Shown here: in pieces, positions 1 through 5,733 of the stretch | Numbering within the stretch: the stretch's first letter is position 1 | Layout of the letters: every line of letters starts with the position of its first letter | Source of the DNA: Desulfobacteraceae bacterium | GTDB taxonomy: Bacteria; Desulfobacterota; DSM-4660; Desulfatiglandales; HGW-15 | DNA: 8,003 bases | Assembly (NCBI GenBank): GCA_003819975.1 | Contig: RPPU01000188.1 | Coordinates: forward strand, 1 to 8,003 | Direction: 5' to 3' | Notes under the pieces: model-generated | Seen by the model: the letters and a program-made list of their open reading frames with translations, nothing else | Databases searched by the model: none | Told to the model about the DNA's origin: nothing | Made by a program: the position numbers and the translations under genes

Positions 1-1
1 G

Positions 2-400
2 CATATTGCGGAGAAAGACCTCTGGGCCAAGGCCGGCATCAAACCGAGCGGCGCCTGGTACCAGGTTTGGGAAAAAGGGGCCAGCGGCAATGGTCCAACC
101 CTGCAATACACCGACGAAAAACAAGCCTATACCGTAATCGACCGGGCTACGTACCTGACTCTTCGGGACAAACTCAAAATCGCGATCCTGGTCGAAAAAG
201 ACGAGGCGCTTTTGAACTTCATCACCTTGATCCCGGTCAACCCCCAAAAATTTCCCAAGGTAAATCATGAAGGCGCGCTACGGTTCGTAAAATGGCTGAC
301 CGATCCGGCCAAGGGCCAAAAGATTATCGAAGGTTTCGGCAAAGAAAAGTATGGGGCTCCGCTCTTTTTCCCGAATTCCAAGGAGTGGAAGCAGAAATAA
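2..400 (+). CDS. tupA: TupA-like tungstate/molybdate ABC transporter substrate-binding protein, C-terminal part
   Basis: An open frame enters from the left window edge and ends at TAA 398-400, giving about 132 residues without a start. It reads as the second lobe of a periplasmic oxyanion-binding protein of the TupA/PstS-like family. It aligns by eye along its whole length with the C-terminal half of the complete TupA-like protein at 652-1497. Shared features are LWAKAG / VWKAAG, GxxLxxxxEKxxYTxxDRxTYL, the KxPKxN segment, and the closing (F/Y)G(A/S)PLFFP motif. The protein would bind tungstate or a related oxyanion outside the membrane and deliver it to the TupB permease. The N-terminal half, with the signal peptide and the ligand motif TTTS, lies outside the window, so specificity cannot be read here. 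It is either a second binding protein of the same importer or the end of a neighbouring tup cluster. The family is well supported; the exact ligand is not. Confidence 0.88.
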   Translation, partial: HIAEKDLWAKAGIKPSGAWYQVWEKGASGNGPTLQYTDEKQAYTVIDRATYLTLRDKLKIAILVEKDEALLNFITLIPVNPQKFPKVNHEGALRFVKWLTDPAKGQKIIEGFGKEKYGAPLFFPNSKEWKQK

Positions 401-403
401 AAA

Positions 404-440
404 AGCAGACTGATAGACTGAAGGCTGTTAGGCTGTAGGG
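404..440. repeat. short-period tandem repeat after the first binding-protein stop
   Basis: Four AG(A/G)CTG units (AGACTG, AGACTG, AGGCTG, AGGCTG) occur at 8, 7 and 8 nt intervals, starting 7 nt after the stop codon at 400. No coding frame or RNA fold is evident. It belongs with the other short-period arrays of this window (1569-1665, 2368-2541, 6769-6921), each placed in the spacer behind a stop codon. Confidence 0.6.
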
Positions 441-455
441 AAAACGGCAGATAGC

Positions 456-473
456 CGCGGGCTTCAGCCCGCG
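456..473. repeat. REP-like palindrome (possible weak terminator)
   Basis: An 8-bp inverted repeat, CGCGGGCT (456-463) with AGCCCGCG (466-473), is separated by only TC. In RNA it would form a GC-rich hairpin with loop TTCA. No T-run follows (CTCATTATAT), so it is not a standard intrinsic terminator. A GCGGGCTTCAGCCCGC core is typical of dispersed intergenic palindromes, so REP-like is the preferred reading. Confidence 0.55.
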
Positions 474-486
474 CTCATTATATGTT

Positions 487-578
487 CATCCCCTCCCTTA
501 ATCCTTTCCGCAAGGGGATGAAAAAGAAGAATGGTGTTCTAATCCTCCTTCCCTTGACGGGAGGGGTCAGGGGGGATG
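487..578. repeat. pair of inverted C-rich/G-rich intergenic units
   Basis: The unit at 487-520 runs from CATCCCCTCCC to CAAGGGGATG and can itself fold through CATCCCC/GGGGATG. A diverged copy lies in opposite orientation at 542-578, reading on the minus strand from CATCCCCCC to AGGAGGAT. Both copies share a (T/C)CCCGxCAAGGG-like core. The arrangement fits a small non-coding dispersed element. Whether it recurs elsewhere in the genome cannot be seen here. Confidence 0.5.
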
Positions 579-640
579 GTGAAGTAGATGATTAGAAATT
601 TGAGCAAGATTTAACTTAATAAGATACTAAGAATAAAAAA

Positions 641-645
641 AGGAG
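641..645 (+). promoter_or_regulatory. ribosome binding site of tupA
   Basis: AGGAG lies 6 nt before the ATG at 652, within an A-rich stretch. It is the only strong Shine-Dalgarno among the three transporter genes. That would fit a binding protein made in excess over the membrane components, though this last point is inference. Confidence 0.7.
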
Positions 646-651
646 AAAGAT

Positions 652-1497
652 ATGAAAATGAATTTTAAATGGTTGGTAATTGCATTGACGGTTTCATTTT
701 TATTCATCGGCCTGGTTCAGGCCCAGGAAAAGAACGTGATCCTGGCCACGACCACCAGCACCCAGGATTCGGGGCTGCTGGATGTTTTGATCCCGATCTT
801 CGAGAAGCAAACGGGATTTTTCGTGAAGACCATCGCGGTCGGTTCGGGCCAGGCCATGGCCATGGGCCAGAAGGGCGAAGCGGACGTGCTTTTGGTGCAT
901 TCGCCGGCGGCCGAGAAAAAATTCATGGAGGAAGGCTTCGGCGTCAACCGCCGCCTGATCATGCATAACGACTATGTCGTGGTCGGGCCCAAGGACGATC
1001 CGGCCAAAATCAAAGGCGTGAAAAAAGCAGGTGAAGCCTTTAAAAAGATCGCCGAATCAAAGGTTTTGTTCCTGTCGCGCGGCGACAACTCCGGGACCCA
1101 CTCCAAGGAAAAAGAGGTCTGGAAAGCGGCCGGCGTGGCTCAGGAACAGGAAAAATGGTATCAGCAGACCGGCCAGGGCATGGGCCAAACCCTGAGCGTG
1201 GCTTCGGAGAAAAACGGTTACACCCTGACCGACCGCGGCACCTATTTGGCCGTTAAAAAGAACCTCGCCTCGGAGATCTTGGTCGAAGGCGATGGGATTC
1301 TATTAAACATCTATCACGTCATCGAACTCAATGCCCAGAAATGGCCCAAAATCAACGTGGCCGGCGGCAAGGCGTTCGCGGATTTCATGGTTGCCAAGGA
1401 GACCCAGGAGATCATCCGGACCTATGGCGTGGCCAAGTTCGGTTCGCCGCTCTTTTTCCCGGATGCGGGCAAGGCGGATGAAGAGGTGGGAAAGTAA
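652..1497 (+). CDS. tupA: Tungstate ABC transporter substrate-binding protein TupA
   Basis: This 281-aa protein is a complete periplasmic binding protein that captures tungstate (possibly molybdate) for the TupB-TupC importer. An N-terminal Sec signal is visible: a short basic start, a hydrophobic core at about residues 7-22, and a likely signal peptidase I site after VQA (24/25). There is no lipobox cysteine. The family motif TTTS (33-36, in ATTTSTQDSG) sits where TupA proteins contact the oxyanion. A second conserved binding loop, SRGDNSGTH, is at about 142-150, and the (F/Y)GxPLFFP signature lies near the C-terminus. The ATG at 652 is chosen because AGGAG at 641-645 sits 6 nt upstream and the signal peptide starts there. 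An in-frame ATG at 658 is the only nearby alternative. A second TupA-like gene ends 251 bp upstream, and tupB follows 172 bp downstream. TupA assignment is strong; tungstate over molybdate preference is inferred from family. Confidence 0.93.
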   Translation: MKMNFKWLVIALTVSFLFIGLVQAQEKNVILATTTSTQDSGLLDVLIPIFEKQTGFFVKTIAVGSGQAMAMGQKGEADVLLVHSPAAEKKFMEEGFGVNRRLIMHNDYVVVGPKDDPAKIKGVKKAGEAFKKIAESKVLFLSRGDNSGTHSKEKEVWKAAGVAQEQEKWYQQTGQGMGQTLSVASEKNGYTLTDRGTYLAVKKNLASEILVEGDGILLNIYHVIELNAQKWPKINVAGGKAFADFMVAKETQEIIRTYGVAKFGSPLFFPDAGKADEEVGK

Positions 1498-1513
1498 TCT
1501 TATACGAAGCTAT

Positions 1514-1540
1514 GGGGGCGCTTAAAATGCCCCCTCTTAT
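1514..1540 (+). terminator. candidate attenuating terminator after tupA
   Basis: GGGGGC (1514-1519) pairs with GCCCCC (1529-1534) around a 9-nt loop, followed by TCTTAT and further T-rich sequence. It begins 17 nt after the tupA stop. The stem is only 6 bp and the T-run is interrupted, so it would be a partial terminator or an mRNA 3'-end stabiliser. Such an element between a binding-protein gene and its permease gene commonly lowers permease expression; here that is inference. Confidence 0.45.
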
Positions 1541-1568
1541 ATTAATCGATTTTTATTGTATTGACGAA

Positions 1569-1665
1569 GAAGACAGAAGTCAGAATTCAGAAGCCAGAAG
1601 TCAAAATGAAAAATCAAGACTTGTTCCCCTTCTGAATTCTGTATTCTGTATTCTGACTTCTGGTT
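1569..1665. repeat. inverted heptamer arrays reaching into the tupB start region
   Basis: Five 7-nt units of form GAANNCA run from 1569 to 1603 (GAAGACA, GAAGTCA, GAATTCA, GAAGCCA, GAAGTCA). Five units of the complementary form TCTGNNT run from 1631 to 1665. The arms include a perfect 13-bp match, CAGAATTCAGAAG (1581-1593) against CTTCTGAATTCTG (1629-1641), and a 9-bp match, CCAGAAGTC (1594-1602) against GACTTCTGG (1655-1663). The second array ends 4 nt before the tupB ATG, so an RNA hairpin would cover the zone where a ribosome binding site is expected. Confidence 0.75.
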
Positions 1666-1669
1666 TTTT

Positions 1670-2371
1670 ATGGATCTCATTTTTGAAGGCATCAAAAAAG
1701 CGTTTTGGCTCCTGATTACTTTGGACCCTGAAGTGATCGGTATCACCTTTCTGTCTCTTAAGGTGTCGATCCTGGCCACCCTGGTCAGTCTGGTTATCGG
1801 CGTATCGACCGGCGTGTTCATCGCGCTTACCTCTTTTCCGGGGCGCAAGATTGTCGTAAGCCTGATCAACACCGGCATGGGTTTGCCGCCGGTGGTGGTG
1901 GGGCTTTTCGTTTCCATGTTTTTGTGGCGCAACGGGCCCCTCGGTTTTTTGGGTCTGCTCTATACGCCATCCGCCATGATCCTGGCCCAAATCCTGATCG
2001 CCACGCCCATTATCATGGGCATCAGCCTGGTCGCCATCCAGCATCTGCCCGTAAAACTACGTTTGCAAATTCTGGCCTTGGGCGCCACCCGCCTGCAAAT
2101 GATCTGGCTGTTGATCAAGGAGGCCCGGCTCACGCTATTGGCGGCGGTCATGGCCGGTTTCGGCGGCGCTATTTCCGAAGTGGGCGCGTCCATGATGGTC
2201 GGCGGCAACATCAAGGGCTACAGCCGGGTGTTGACCACGGCCACGGTCATGGAAACCAGCCGGGGCAATTTCGACGTGGCCATTGCGCTGGGCATTATTT
2301 TACTTTTGCTCGCTTTTTTAATCAATTGGCTTTTGACTAATGTGCAGCAAAAGGGAGGCGTGAGATCGTGA
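1670..2371 (+). CDS. tupB: Tungstate ABC transporter permease TupB
   Basis: This 233-aa inner-membrane permease would form the translocation channel as a homodimer with the ATPase TupC. Hydrophobic segments are visible at roughly residues 25-47, 57-79, 88-117, 150-175 and 203-226, consistent with the five-to-six helices of this family. The cytoplasmic ABC-docking (EAA-type) loop lies at about 135-165, beginning LGATRLQMIW. It is followed by the conserved stretch GGAISEVGASMMVGGNI. The start is fixed by the family N-terminus (MDLIFEGIKKAF, then LDPEV). No Shine-Dalgarno precedes it: the upstream bases are a TTCTG heptamer array and a T-run. The gene sits between tupA and tupC as expected. Its stop TGA (2369-2371) lies inside the first unit of a GTGAAAC array. 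Length is normal and no frameshift is seen. Identification as TupB rather than another oxyanion permease rests on sequence likeness and the neighbouring TupA. Confidence 0.9.
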   Translation: MDLIFEGIKKAFWLLITLDPEVIGITFLSLKVSILATLVSLVIGVSTGVFIALTSFPGRKIVVSLINTGMGLPPVVVGLFVSMFLWRNGPLGFLGLLYTPSAMILAQILIATPIIMGISLVAIQHLPVKLRLQILALGATRLQMIWLLIKEARLTLLAAVMAGFGGAISEVGASMMVGGNIKGYSRVLTTATVMETSRGNFDVAIALGIILLLLAFLINWLLTNVQQKGGVRS

Positions 2372-2541
2372 AACGTGAAAGGTGAAACGTGAAACGCGAT
2401 GAACAACTGTTATTGGGTTATGCTGTTGCGAGTTGAGCGGGTTACGGGTTGATTAAGAAGGTGAAACGTGAAATGAAAGAGTCCCCGGGTTTTGTAAATG
2501 GCAAATAACGAATATCGAACATCGAATCATGAATCGCGAAG
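2368..2541. repeat. mosaic of heptamer tandem arrays after tupB
   Basis: GTGAAAC/GTGAAAG units occupy 2368-2395 (four in a row, the first containing the tupB stop) and recur at 2461-2474. Between them is a second type (GGGTTAC, GGGTTGA and relatives, about 2431-2450). A third array at 2507-2541 reads AACGAAT, ATCGAAC, ATCGAAT, CATGAAT, CGCGAAG. All have 7-nt period but unrelated consensus sequences. No protein-coding reading is credible. Confidence 0.7.
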
Positions 2542-2787
2542 GAAACCCTGTTCGCATAAACTTTAGTCACTTTAGCGCATTTCCGTAGAAACGATTTTAT
2601 GTCTCTACCTATTTTGGCGCTTAACACAGAAACATCGACCAAAAATTGTCGATAAGAAAAAAATGATTAACCACCGGCTTACCATCGTACGGATTTATTC
2701 CGACGATTTTCACTCGAACGTCTGTTCCGGTTGGCCGGAATTCATGTTTTTTTGTTCCTGCAAAAAAACATTTAGGCACTTCCATAT
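2542..2787 (+). promoter_or_regulatory. tupC leader region with several dyads
   Basis: This non-coding stretch precedes tupC. It holds a duplicated 9-mer (ACTTTAGTC, ACTTTAGCG near 2560-2577). It also has four small inverted repeats: ATCGAC/GTCGAT (2634-2639/2648-2653); CGTACGG/CCGACG with one bulged base near 2687-2705; TTCCGG-TTGG-CCGGAA (2725-2740); and a perfect 10-bp ATGTTTTTTT/AAAAAAACAT (2744-2753/2762-2771). The last stem ends 16 nt before the tupC ATG. No convincing -35/-10 pair was found. It may be a structured 5' leader, but I do not recognise a known riboswitch fold. Confidence 0.35.
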
Positions 2788-3885
2788 ATGCCAGATAAAA
2801 TCATTGAACTAAAAGATATCATCATTAAAAGAAACGGCATCGAAAGGCTCCGGGTGCCCGAGCTCGTCATTCATAAAGGCGAAGTGCTTTCCCTGATCGG
2901 GCCCAACGGCGCGGGCAAAACCACCTTGCTGCAGACTCTGGCGGCCCTGATCAAGCCTGCGGAAGGAAGTATTTATTATTACGGGCAAAAAGTGGATGAA
3001 CGGGTTCCGGTCCTGGAGTATCGGCGCAGATTGGCTATGGTTTTTCAGGAATCTTTGCTTTTCAGCATGTCGGTATTCGACAACGTGGCTTTGGGACTGA
3101 AAATGCGCGGAATGCCCAAAAACGAAATTCGTACCAGGGTCATGGAGCAATTGGAACGCTTCAAGATCGCACACTTAAGCGGGCGTTCTTCCAAAGCCCT
3201 TTCGGGCGGCGAGGCCCAACGCACCAGTCTGGCGCGCGCTTTTGCCACCGATCCTGAAATTTTCTTGTTGGATGAACCCTTCTCCGCCCTGGACCCGCCC
3301 ACGCGCGAAGCCTTGTTGGAAGATCTGGAGGCTATTTTACACAAAACCCGCGTTACGACCGTTTTCGTCACCCATGATCGCTGGGAAGCTTTGCGCCTTT
3401 CCGACCGCATCGCGGTCATGAACCAAGGCCGTATTCTGCAACTCGATACGCCGGTCCGGATTCTGCGCCGGCCCGCCGATGAATTTGTGGGACATTTTGT
3501 CGGCGTGGAAACAATTTTATCCGGCGAAGTGATCGGCGCTCAAGACGGCTGTTTCACGGTCCAGGTCAACGGGCGGAAGATTGAAGTCGTAGGAACCCTG
3601 CAGGTCGGCGATAGGGTCACACTGTTCATCCGGCCGGACACGGTTGTGCTTGCAGACCGGGTTTTGGCGGAAGCGACCAGCGCCCGCAATGCTTTTAACG
3701 GAATAATCGAAAAGATCATTCCCATGGGTTTTTACGAAAAAGTCAAACTTGATTGCGGCTTTCCGCTTGTTGCTTATATTACCCATGAATCGGCCCGCCA
3801 ACTGGCTCTTGAGGCCGGCAAGGAAATCAACGCTTTTTTCAAAGCCACCTCCATTCATGTCATCAAGAAAACCGGACCGGCTTAA
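2788..3885 (+). CDS. tupC: Tungstate ABC transporter ATP-binding protein TupC
   Basis: This 365-aa cytoplasmic ATPase would power uptake through TupB. The nucleotide-binding domain is intact. Walker A is GPNGAGKTT (38-46), the Q-loop glutamine is in VFQES (Q87), the signature is LSGGEAQR (138-145), Walker B is FLLDEP (159-164) with D-loop SALD, and the switch histidine is THD (H196). Residues from about 235 to 365 form a C-terminal extension of the TOBE/oxyanion-regulatory kind found in ModC-, WtpC- and TupC-like ATPases. There it can sense intracellular oxyanion or contact the partner subunit. The ATG at 2788 is the natural N-terminus (MPDKIIELKDI). Only a weak AGG precedes it at 2774-2776, and an A/T-rich hairpin lies just upstream. 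The gene is separated from tupB by 416 bp, so it may have its own promoter. ModC is the main alternative name; the TupA/TupB neighbours favour TupC. Confidence 0.9.
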   Translation: MPDKIIELKDIIIKRNGIERLRVPELVIHKGEVLSLIGPNGAGKTTLLQTLAALIKPAEGSIYYYGQKVDERVPVLEYRRRLAMVFQESLLFSMSVFDNVALGLKMRGMPKNEIRTRVMEQLERFKIAHLSGRSSKALSGGEAQRTSLARAFATDPEIFLLDEPFSALDPPTREALLEDLEAILHKTRVTTVFVTHDRWEALRLSDRIAVMNQGRILQLDTPVRILRRPADEFVGHFVGVETILSGEVIGAQDGCFTVQVNGRKIEVVGTLQVGDRVTLFIRPDTVVLADRVLAEATSARNAFNGIIEKIIPMGFYEKVKLDCGFPLVAYITHESARQLALEAGKEINAFFKATSIHVIKKTGPA

Positions 3886-3915
3886 AAAGGTTTTTATCGA
3901 GGAATCAAGGTTATC

Positions 3916-4665
3916 ATGCGCGTTTTCATCGGATTCGACGACACGGACAATAAAGAGGCGGAGTACGGCACGGGTAAGCTGGCCCGTTGGTTTGAACAGG
4001 TTTTACCCGAAGGTTGCGTTTTGTGGGGCGTTTTGCGGCAACAGCTTTTAGTCCACCCGGACATTCCCTATACCTCGCATAACAGCAGTGCTTGCGTGGT
4101 GGCGGAGATGGCGGACCCGGGGCTTTTTTCGACCTTAGTCGAACGGGCGGTCAAGCACATCGAGGAATATGCCCTGCCGGGCAGCGATCCCGGTCTTTGC
4201 CTGGCGCTGGAAGAGGACTCTTCCCTGACCGATTTGATGCAATTCGGCGCGTTTTGCACGCAAAAGATTATGACTCAAAAACAAGCCATAACCGCCGCCG
4301 GTAAATGGCGCCTTTCAGGACACGGCGGCACCCAAGACGGCGTGATCGGCGCGGCCGCAGCCGTAGGGCTGACCGCTTCAGGTTGGGCCGGTCGATTTAT
4401 CGAGTTCAACCGTTTGCGGCAATGTGCGGATCCGATCCGGATCAGGAAATTGGAGCAGATGGGCATCCGGGTCGTTTCCCATGACCGCGACGCTAAAATG
4501 CCGGGGCCGGACGATCCCGTGCATACGCGGGGGTGGTTGCGGCCGCGAATGCTGGGCGGTCAGCCGGTTTTGATCGTACAGGAGCAGACCAAAGGAGTCT
4601 GGGAATCGCTTGGTAAAAAAGCGAAGGAACCGCACAAAAACGAAAAAAGTAATCGGCAGGGATAA
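3916..4665 (+). CDS. TiaS-like protein (kinase-like TCKD plus ferredoxin-like domain), stand-alone bacterial form
   Basis: The 249-aa product resembles the N-terminal half of archaeal TiaS, which activates C34 of tRNA(Ile2) with ATP and attaches agmatine. Visible landmarks are the acidic phosphate/metal motif IGFDDTDN (5-12) followed by GTGKLAR (18-24), IPYTSHNSSA (50-59), DPG (91-93), and the glycine-rich block SGHGGTQDGVIGAAAAVG (134-151) with a FIEF tail. These correspond in order to TiaS segments IGIDDTDS, NPTIPYKTRGNGA, NPG and GRGLIGALAAVG. The OB-fold and zinc ribbon that complete roughly 420-aa TiaS proteins are absent: residues after about 165 make only a short tail with no zinc cysteines. 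The gene starts 30 nt after tupC, with AAGG 5 nt before the ATG, so it is probably cotranscribed. Bacteria normally use TilS lysidine at this tRNA position, so a different substrate is likely. A role linked to tungsten or molybdenum cofactor use is inferred from position only. Confidence 0.78.
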   Translation: MRVFIGFDDTDNKEAEYGTGKLARWFEQVLPEGCVLWGVLRQQLLVHPDIPYTSHNSSACVVAEMADPGLFSTLVERAVKHIEEYALPGSDPGLCLALEEDSSLTDLMQFGAFCTQKIMTQKQAITAAGKWRLSGHGGTQDGVIGAAAAVGLTASGWAGRFIEFNRLRQCADPIRIRKLEQMGIRVVSHDRDAKMPGPDDPVHTRGWLRPRMLGGQPVLIVQEQTKGVWESLGKKAKEPHKNEKSNRQG

Positions 4666-4685
4666 ACGGTTGACTCAATCGTTTA
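4663..4685 (+). terminator. stem-loop on the stop codon of the TiaS-like gene
   Basis: TAAACGGTTG (4663-4672) pairs with CAATCGTTTA (4676-4685) over 10 bp, with one G-U pair and a 3-nt ACT loop. The first arm contains the stop codon. There is no T-run after it, so it is a candidate mRNA 3'-end structure or factor-dependent termination site rather than a classic intrinsic terminator. Confidence 0.4.
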
Positions 4686-4754
4686 CCGTATAATCACTCA
4701 TTTCCGGCAATCTTGTCCGGTTTCAATATACTACAGCACGATAAGCCGGAATGA

Positions 4755-4797
4755 ATGATTTTTTTGATCTGATGCTTTTCAGGATCAAAAAAATCAT
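4755..4797. terminator. perfect 15-bp inverted repeat between convergent genes, possible bidirectional terminator
   Basis: ATGATTTTTTTGATC (4755-4769) is an exact reverse complement of GATCAAAAAAATCAT (4783-4797). The loop can extend the stem by CTGA/TCAG (4769-4772/4779-4782) with one bulged G. It lies between the end of the rightward TiaS-like gene (4665) and the end of the leftward GxxExxY gene (4960). That position suits a terminator read from both sides. The A/T-rich stem is unlike a standard GC-rich terminator, so a small mobile or protein-binding element is also possible. Confidence 0.45.
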
Positions 4798-4959
4798 AAT
4801 TAATGCTCCCCTTTATACGCAACCCCTTAAAAGGTGCGGTAAAAAGCATCCGTCCATCCAGCTCTATCCATATCTTTTTCAGAAAGAGCGAAAGCGGCCT
4901 TTTAAAAAAATTATCGTTTTCCTATCCAATCGGTTTTTGCAAAAGAATTCCGTTAAAGG
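4798..4959. other. spacer without recognisable gene
   Basis: The stretch between the inverted repeat and the end of the minus-strand gene has moderately AT-rich sequence. A continuous frame crosses it on the plus strand, but the translation is basic and aromatic with no family resemblance, and it overlaps the 3' end of the minus-strand gene. I see nothing functional here. Confidence 0.5.
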
Positions 4960-5412
4960 TCAATTGATCTCGGCTCCGAACTTGAGCGGTTTATAGTTTC
5001 CGATACCCGGCGCAGGCGTGAAATCGGCGCGGGCATGCTGCGGGAATTTTCCGGAAAAAGTCGTGACATGGACGGTTTCCAGAAAATTGATCAGGAGTCC
5101 CAGCGGCTTTCCGGCCAGACACAGATAGGTCAGCAGTTGCTTTTTGGTCAGATCGGGGACGATTTCCGCGGAGATGAGAGAAACGATCACAGTGTCTTCG
5201 ACGAGTAAATCGACTTGCAATCCTTGTTCGTGAAGAATTTTTTCGCGATAGCGAATCGGTAAAGGCACATCCAGACGGGTGTTCAAGCCCATCTCGGCCA
5301 ACTCAAGAACCAGGCAGGTACGGTAGACCCTCTCCAACAGTCCCGGCCCCAGTTCCCTGTACACGTTCAGGGCTGCTTCATTAATGCGAGCGCTCAATTG
5401 ATTCAAATCCAT
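4960..5412 (-). CDS. GxxExxY family protein with altered nuclease motif
   Basis: The 150-aa protein belongs to the GxxExxY family, small proteins of the PD-(D/E)xK nuclease superfamily whose biological role is unknown. The name motif is present as GLLERVY (24-30) after ALNVYRELGPG. The central strand QVDLLVED (66-73) supplies the expected acidic D68. The closing segment QLLTYLxLxGxxxGLLINF (92-110) is typical. Where the family usually has a VELK-like E-x-K, this protein reads VSLIS (77-81), so both the glutamate and lysine are replaced. The C-terminal tail after about residue 112 is longer than in the usual 120-130-aa members. The start at 5412 is preferred because AAGGAG lies 6 nt upstream of that ATG and it gives the family N-terminus MDLNQLS. 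An upstream in-frame ATG at 5436 would contain that ribosome site within its reading frame. The gene is solitary and convergent with the tup cluster, possibly acquired independently. Confidence 0.85.
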   Translation of the reverse strand: MDLNQLSARINEAALNVYRELGPGLLERVYRTCLVLELAEMGLNTRLDVPLPIRYREKILHEQGLQVDLLVEDTVIVSLISAEIVPDLTKKQLLTYLCLAGKPLGLLINFLETVHVTTFSGKFPQHARADFTPAPGIGNYKPLKFGAEIN

Positions 5413-5436
5413 TATGCTCTCCTTCAATTTTTTCAT

Positions 5437-5690
5437 ACTTTCATAAAGCGCATTGAAAATCGGGATTCAATAGGCTTGAGATTCAACTGTTCATGTTATA
5501 TCGAATTAGATATATTATATCCAAAAATATTTAAAAAAAATTAGAAAATAATGCCGGCCAAGCAATAAATCGCGATAAATCTAAAAATTTGTAAATAATA
5601 TATTGAAATTATTGAATAAATAATATAGAGCCTGCATCCTTTTAGTTTCGTGAAAATTTAAAAAAACTTAAAAAATTTATCATGGAAATA
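5437..5690. other. AT-rich intergenic region upstream of the GxxExxY gene and hydroxylase operon
   Basis: Base composition changes abruptly to strongly AT-rich between the divergent genes. Half-sites TATATC (5497-5502), GATATA (5509-5514) and TATATC (5516-5521) form overlapping palindromes. On the minus strand they also supply TATAAT-like hexamers (for example 5519 to 5514) that could serve the GxxExxY gene. No good -35 partner was found for that strand. No coding frame of substance is present. Confidence 0.5.
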
Positions 5691-5719
5691 TTGACATAAC
5701 AAAACTCAGATGATAAAAA
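5691..5719 (+). promoter_or_regulatory. candidate sigma70-type promoter of the hydroxylase operon
   Basis: A consensus TTGACA (5691-5696) is followed after 17 nt by TAAAAA (5714-5719), which matches four of six bases of TATAAT. This is the best-spaced pair in the AT-rich region and points toward the FAD-subunit gene, leaving a leader of about 165 nt. AT-rich sequence makes chance matches common, so confidence is limited. Confidence 0.4.
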
Positions 5720-5733
5720 GAAATAAATTGTCA

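Noticed and set aside
1569..1665. Tandem units that could suggest a CRISPR array
   Set aside because: The period is 7 nt with no unique spacers between long repeats, and no cas genes are visible.
1537..2044. Minus-strand frames over the tupB region
   Set aside because: They are antisense shadows of tupB and of the heptamer arrays. Tup homology on the plus strand accounts for this DNA.
4670..4694. TTGACT and TATAAT that look like a strong promoter after the TiaS-like gene
   Set aside because: The hexamers are only 13 nt apart, no plus-strand gene follows, and TTGACT is part of a stem-loop on the stop codon.
4751..4996. Plus-strand 81-aa open frame in the convergent spacer
   Set aside because: It has no ribosome binding site, starts just before the 15-bp inverted repeat and is encoded through it, overlaps the 3' end of the GxxExxY gene, and its translation resembles no family.
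5413..5436. Upstream ATG start for the GxxExxY gene
   Set aside because: The AAGGAG site lies between the two ATGs, 6 nt before the one at 5412, and the shorter form begins exactly like the family.
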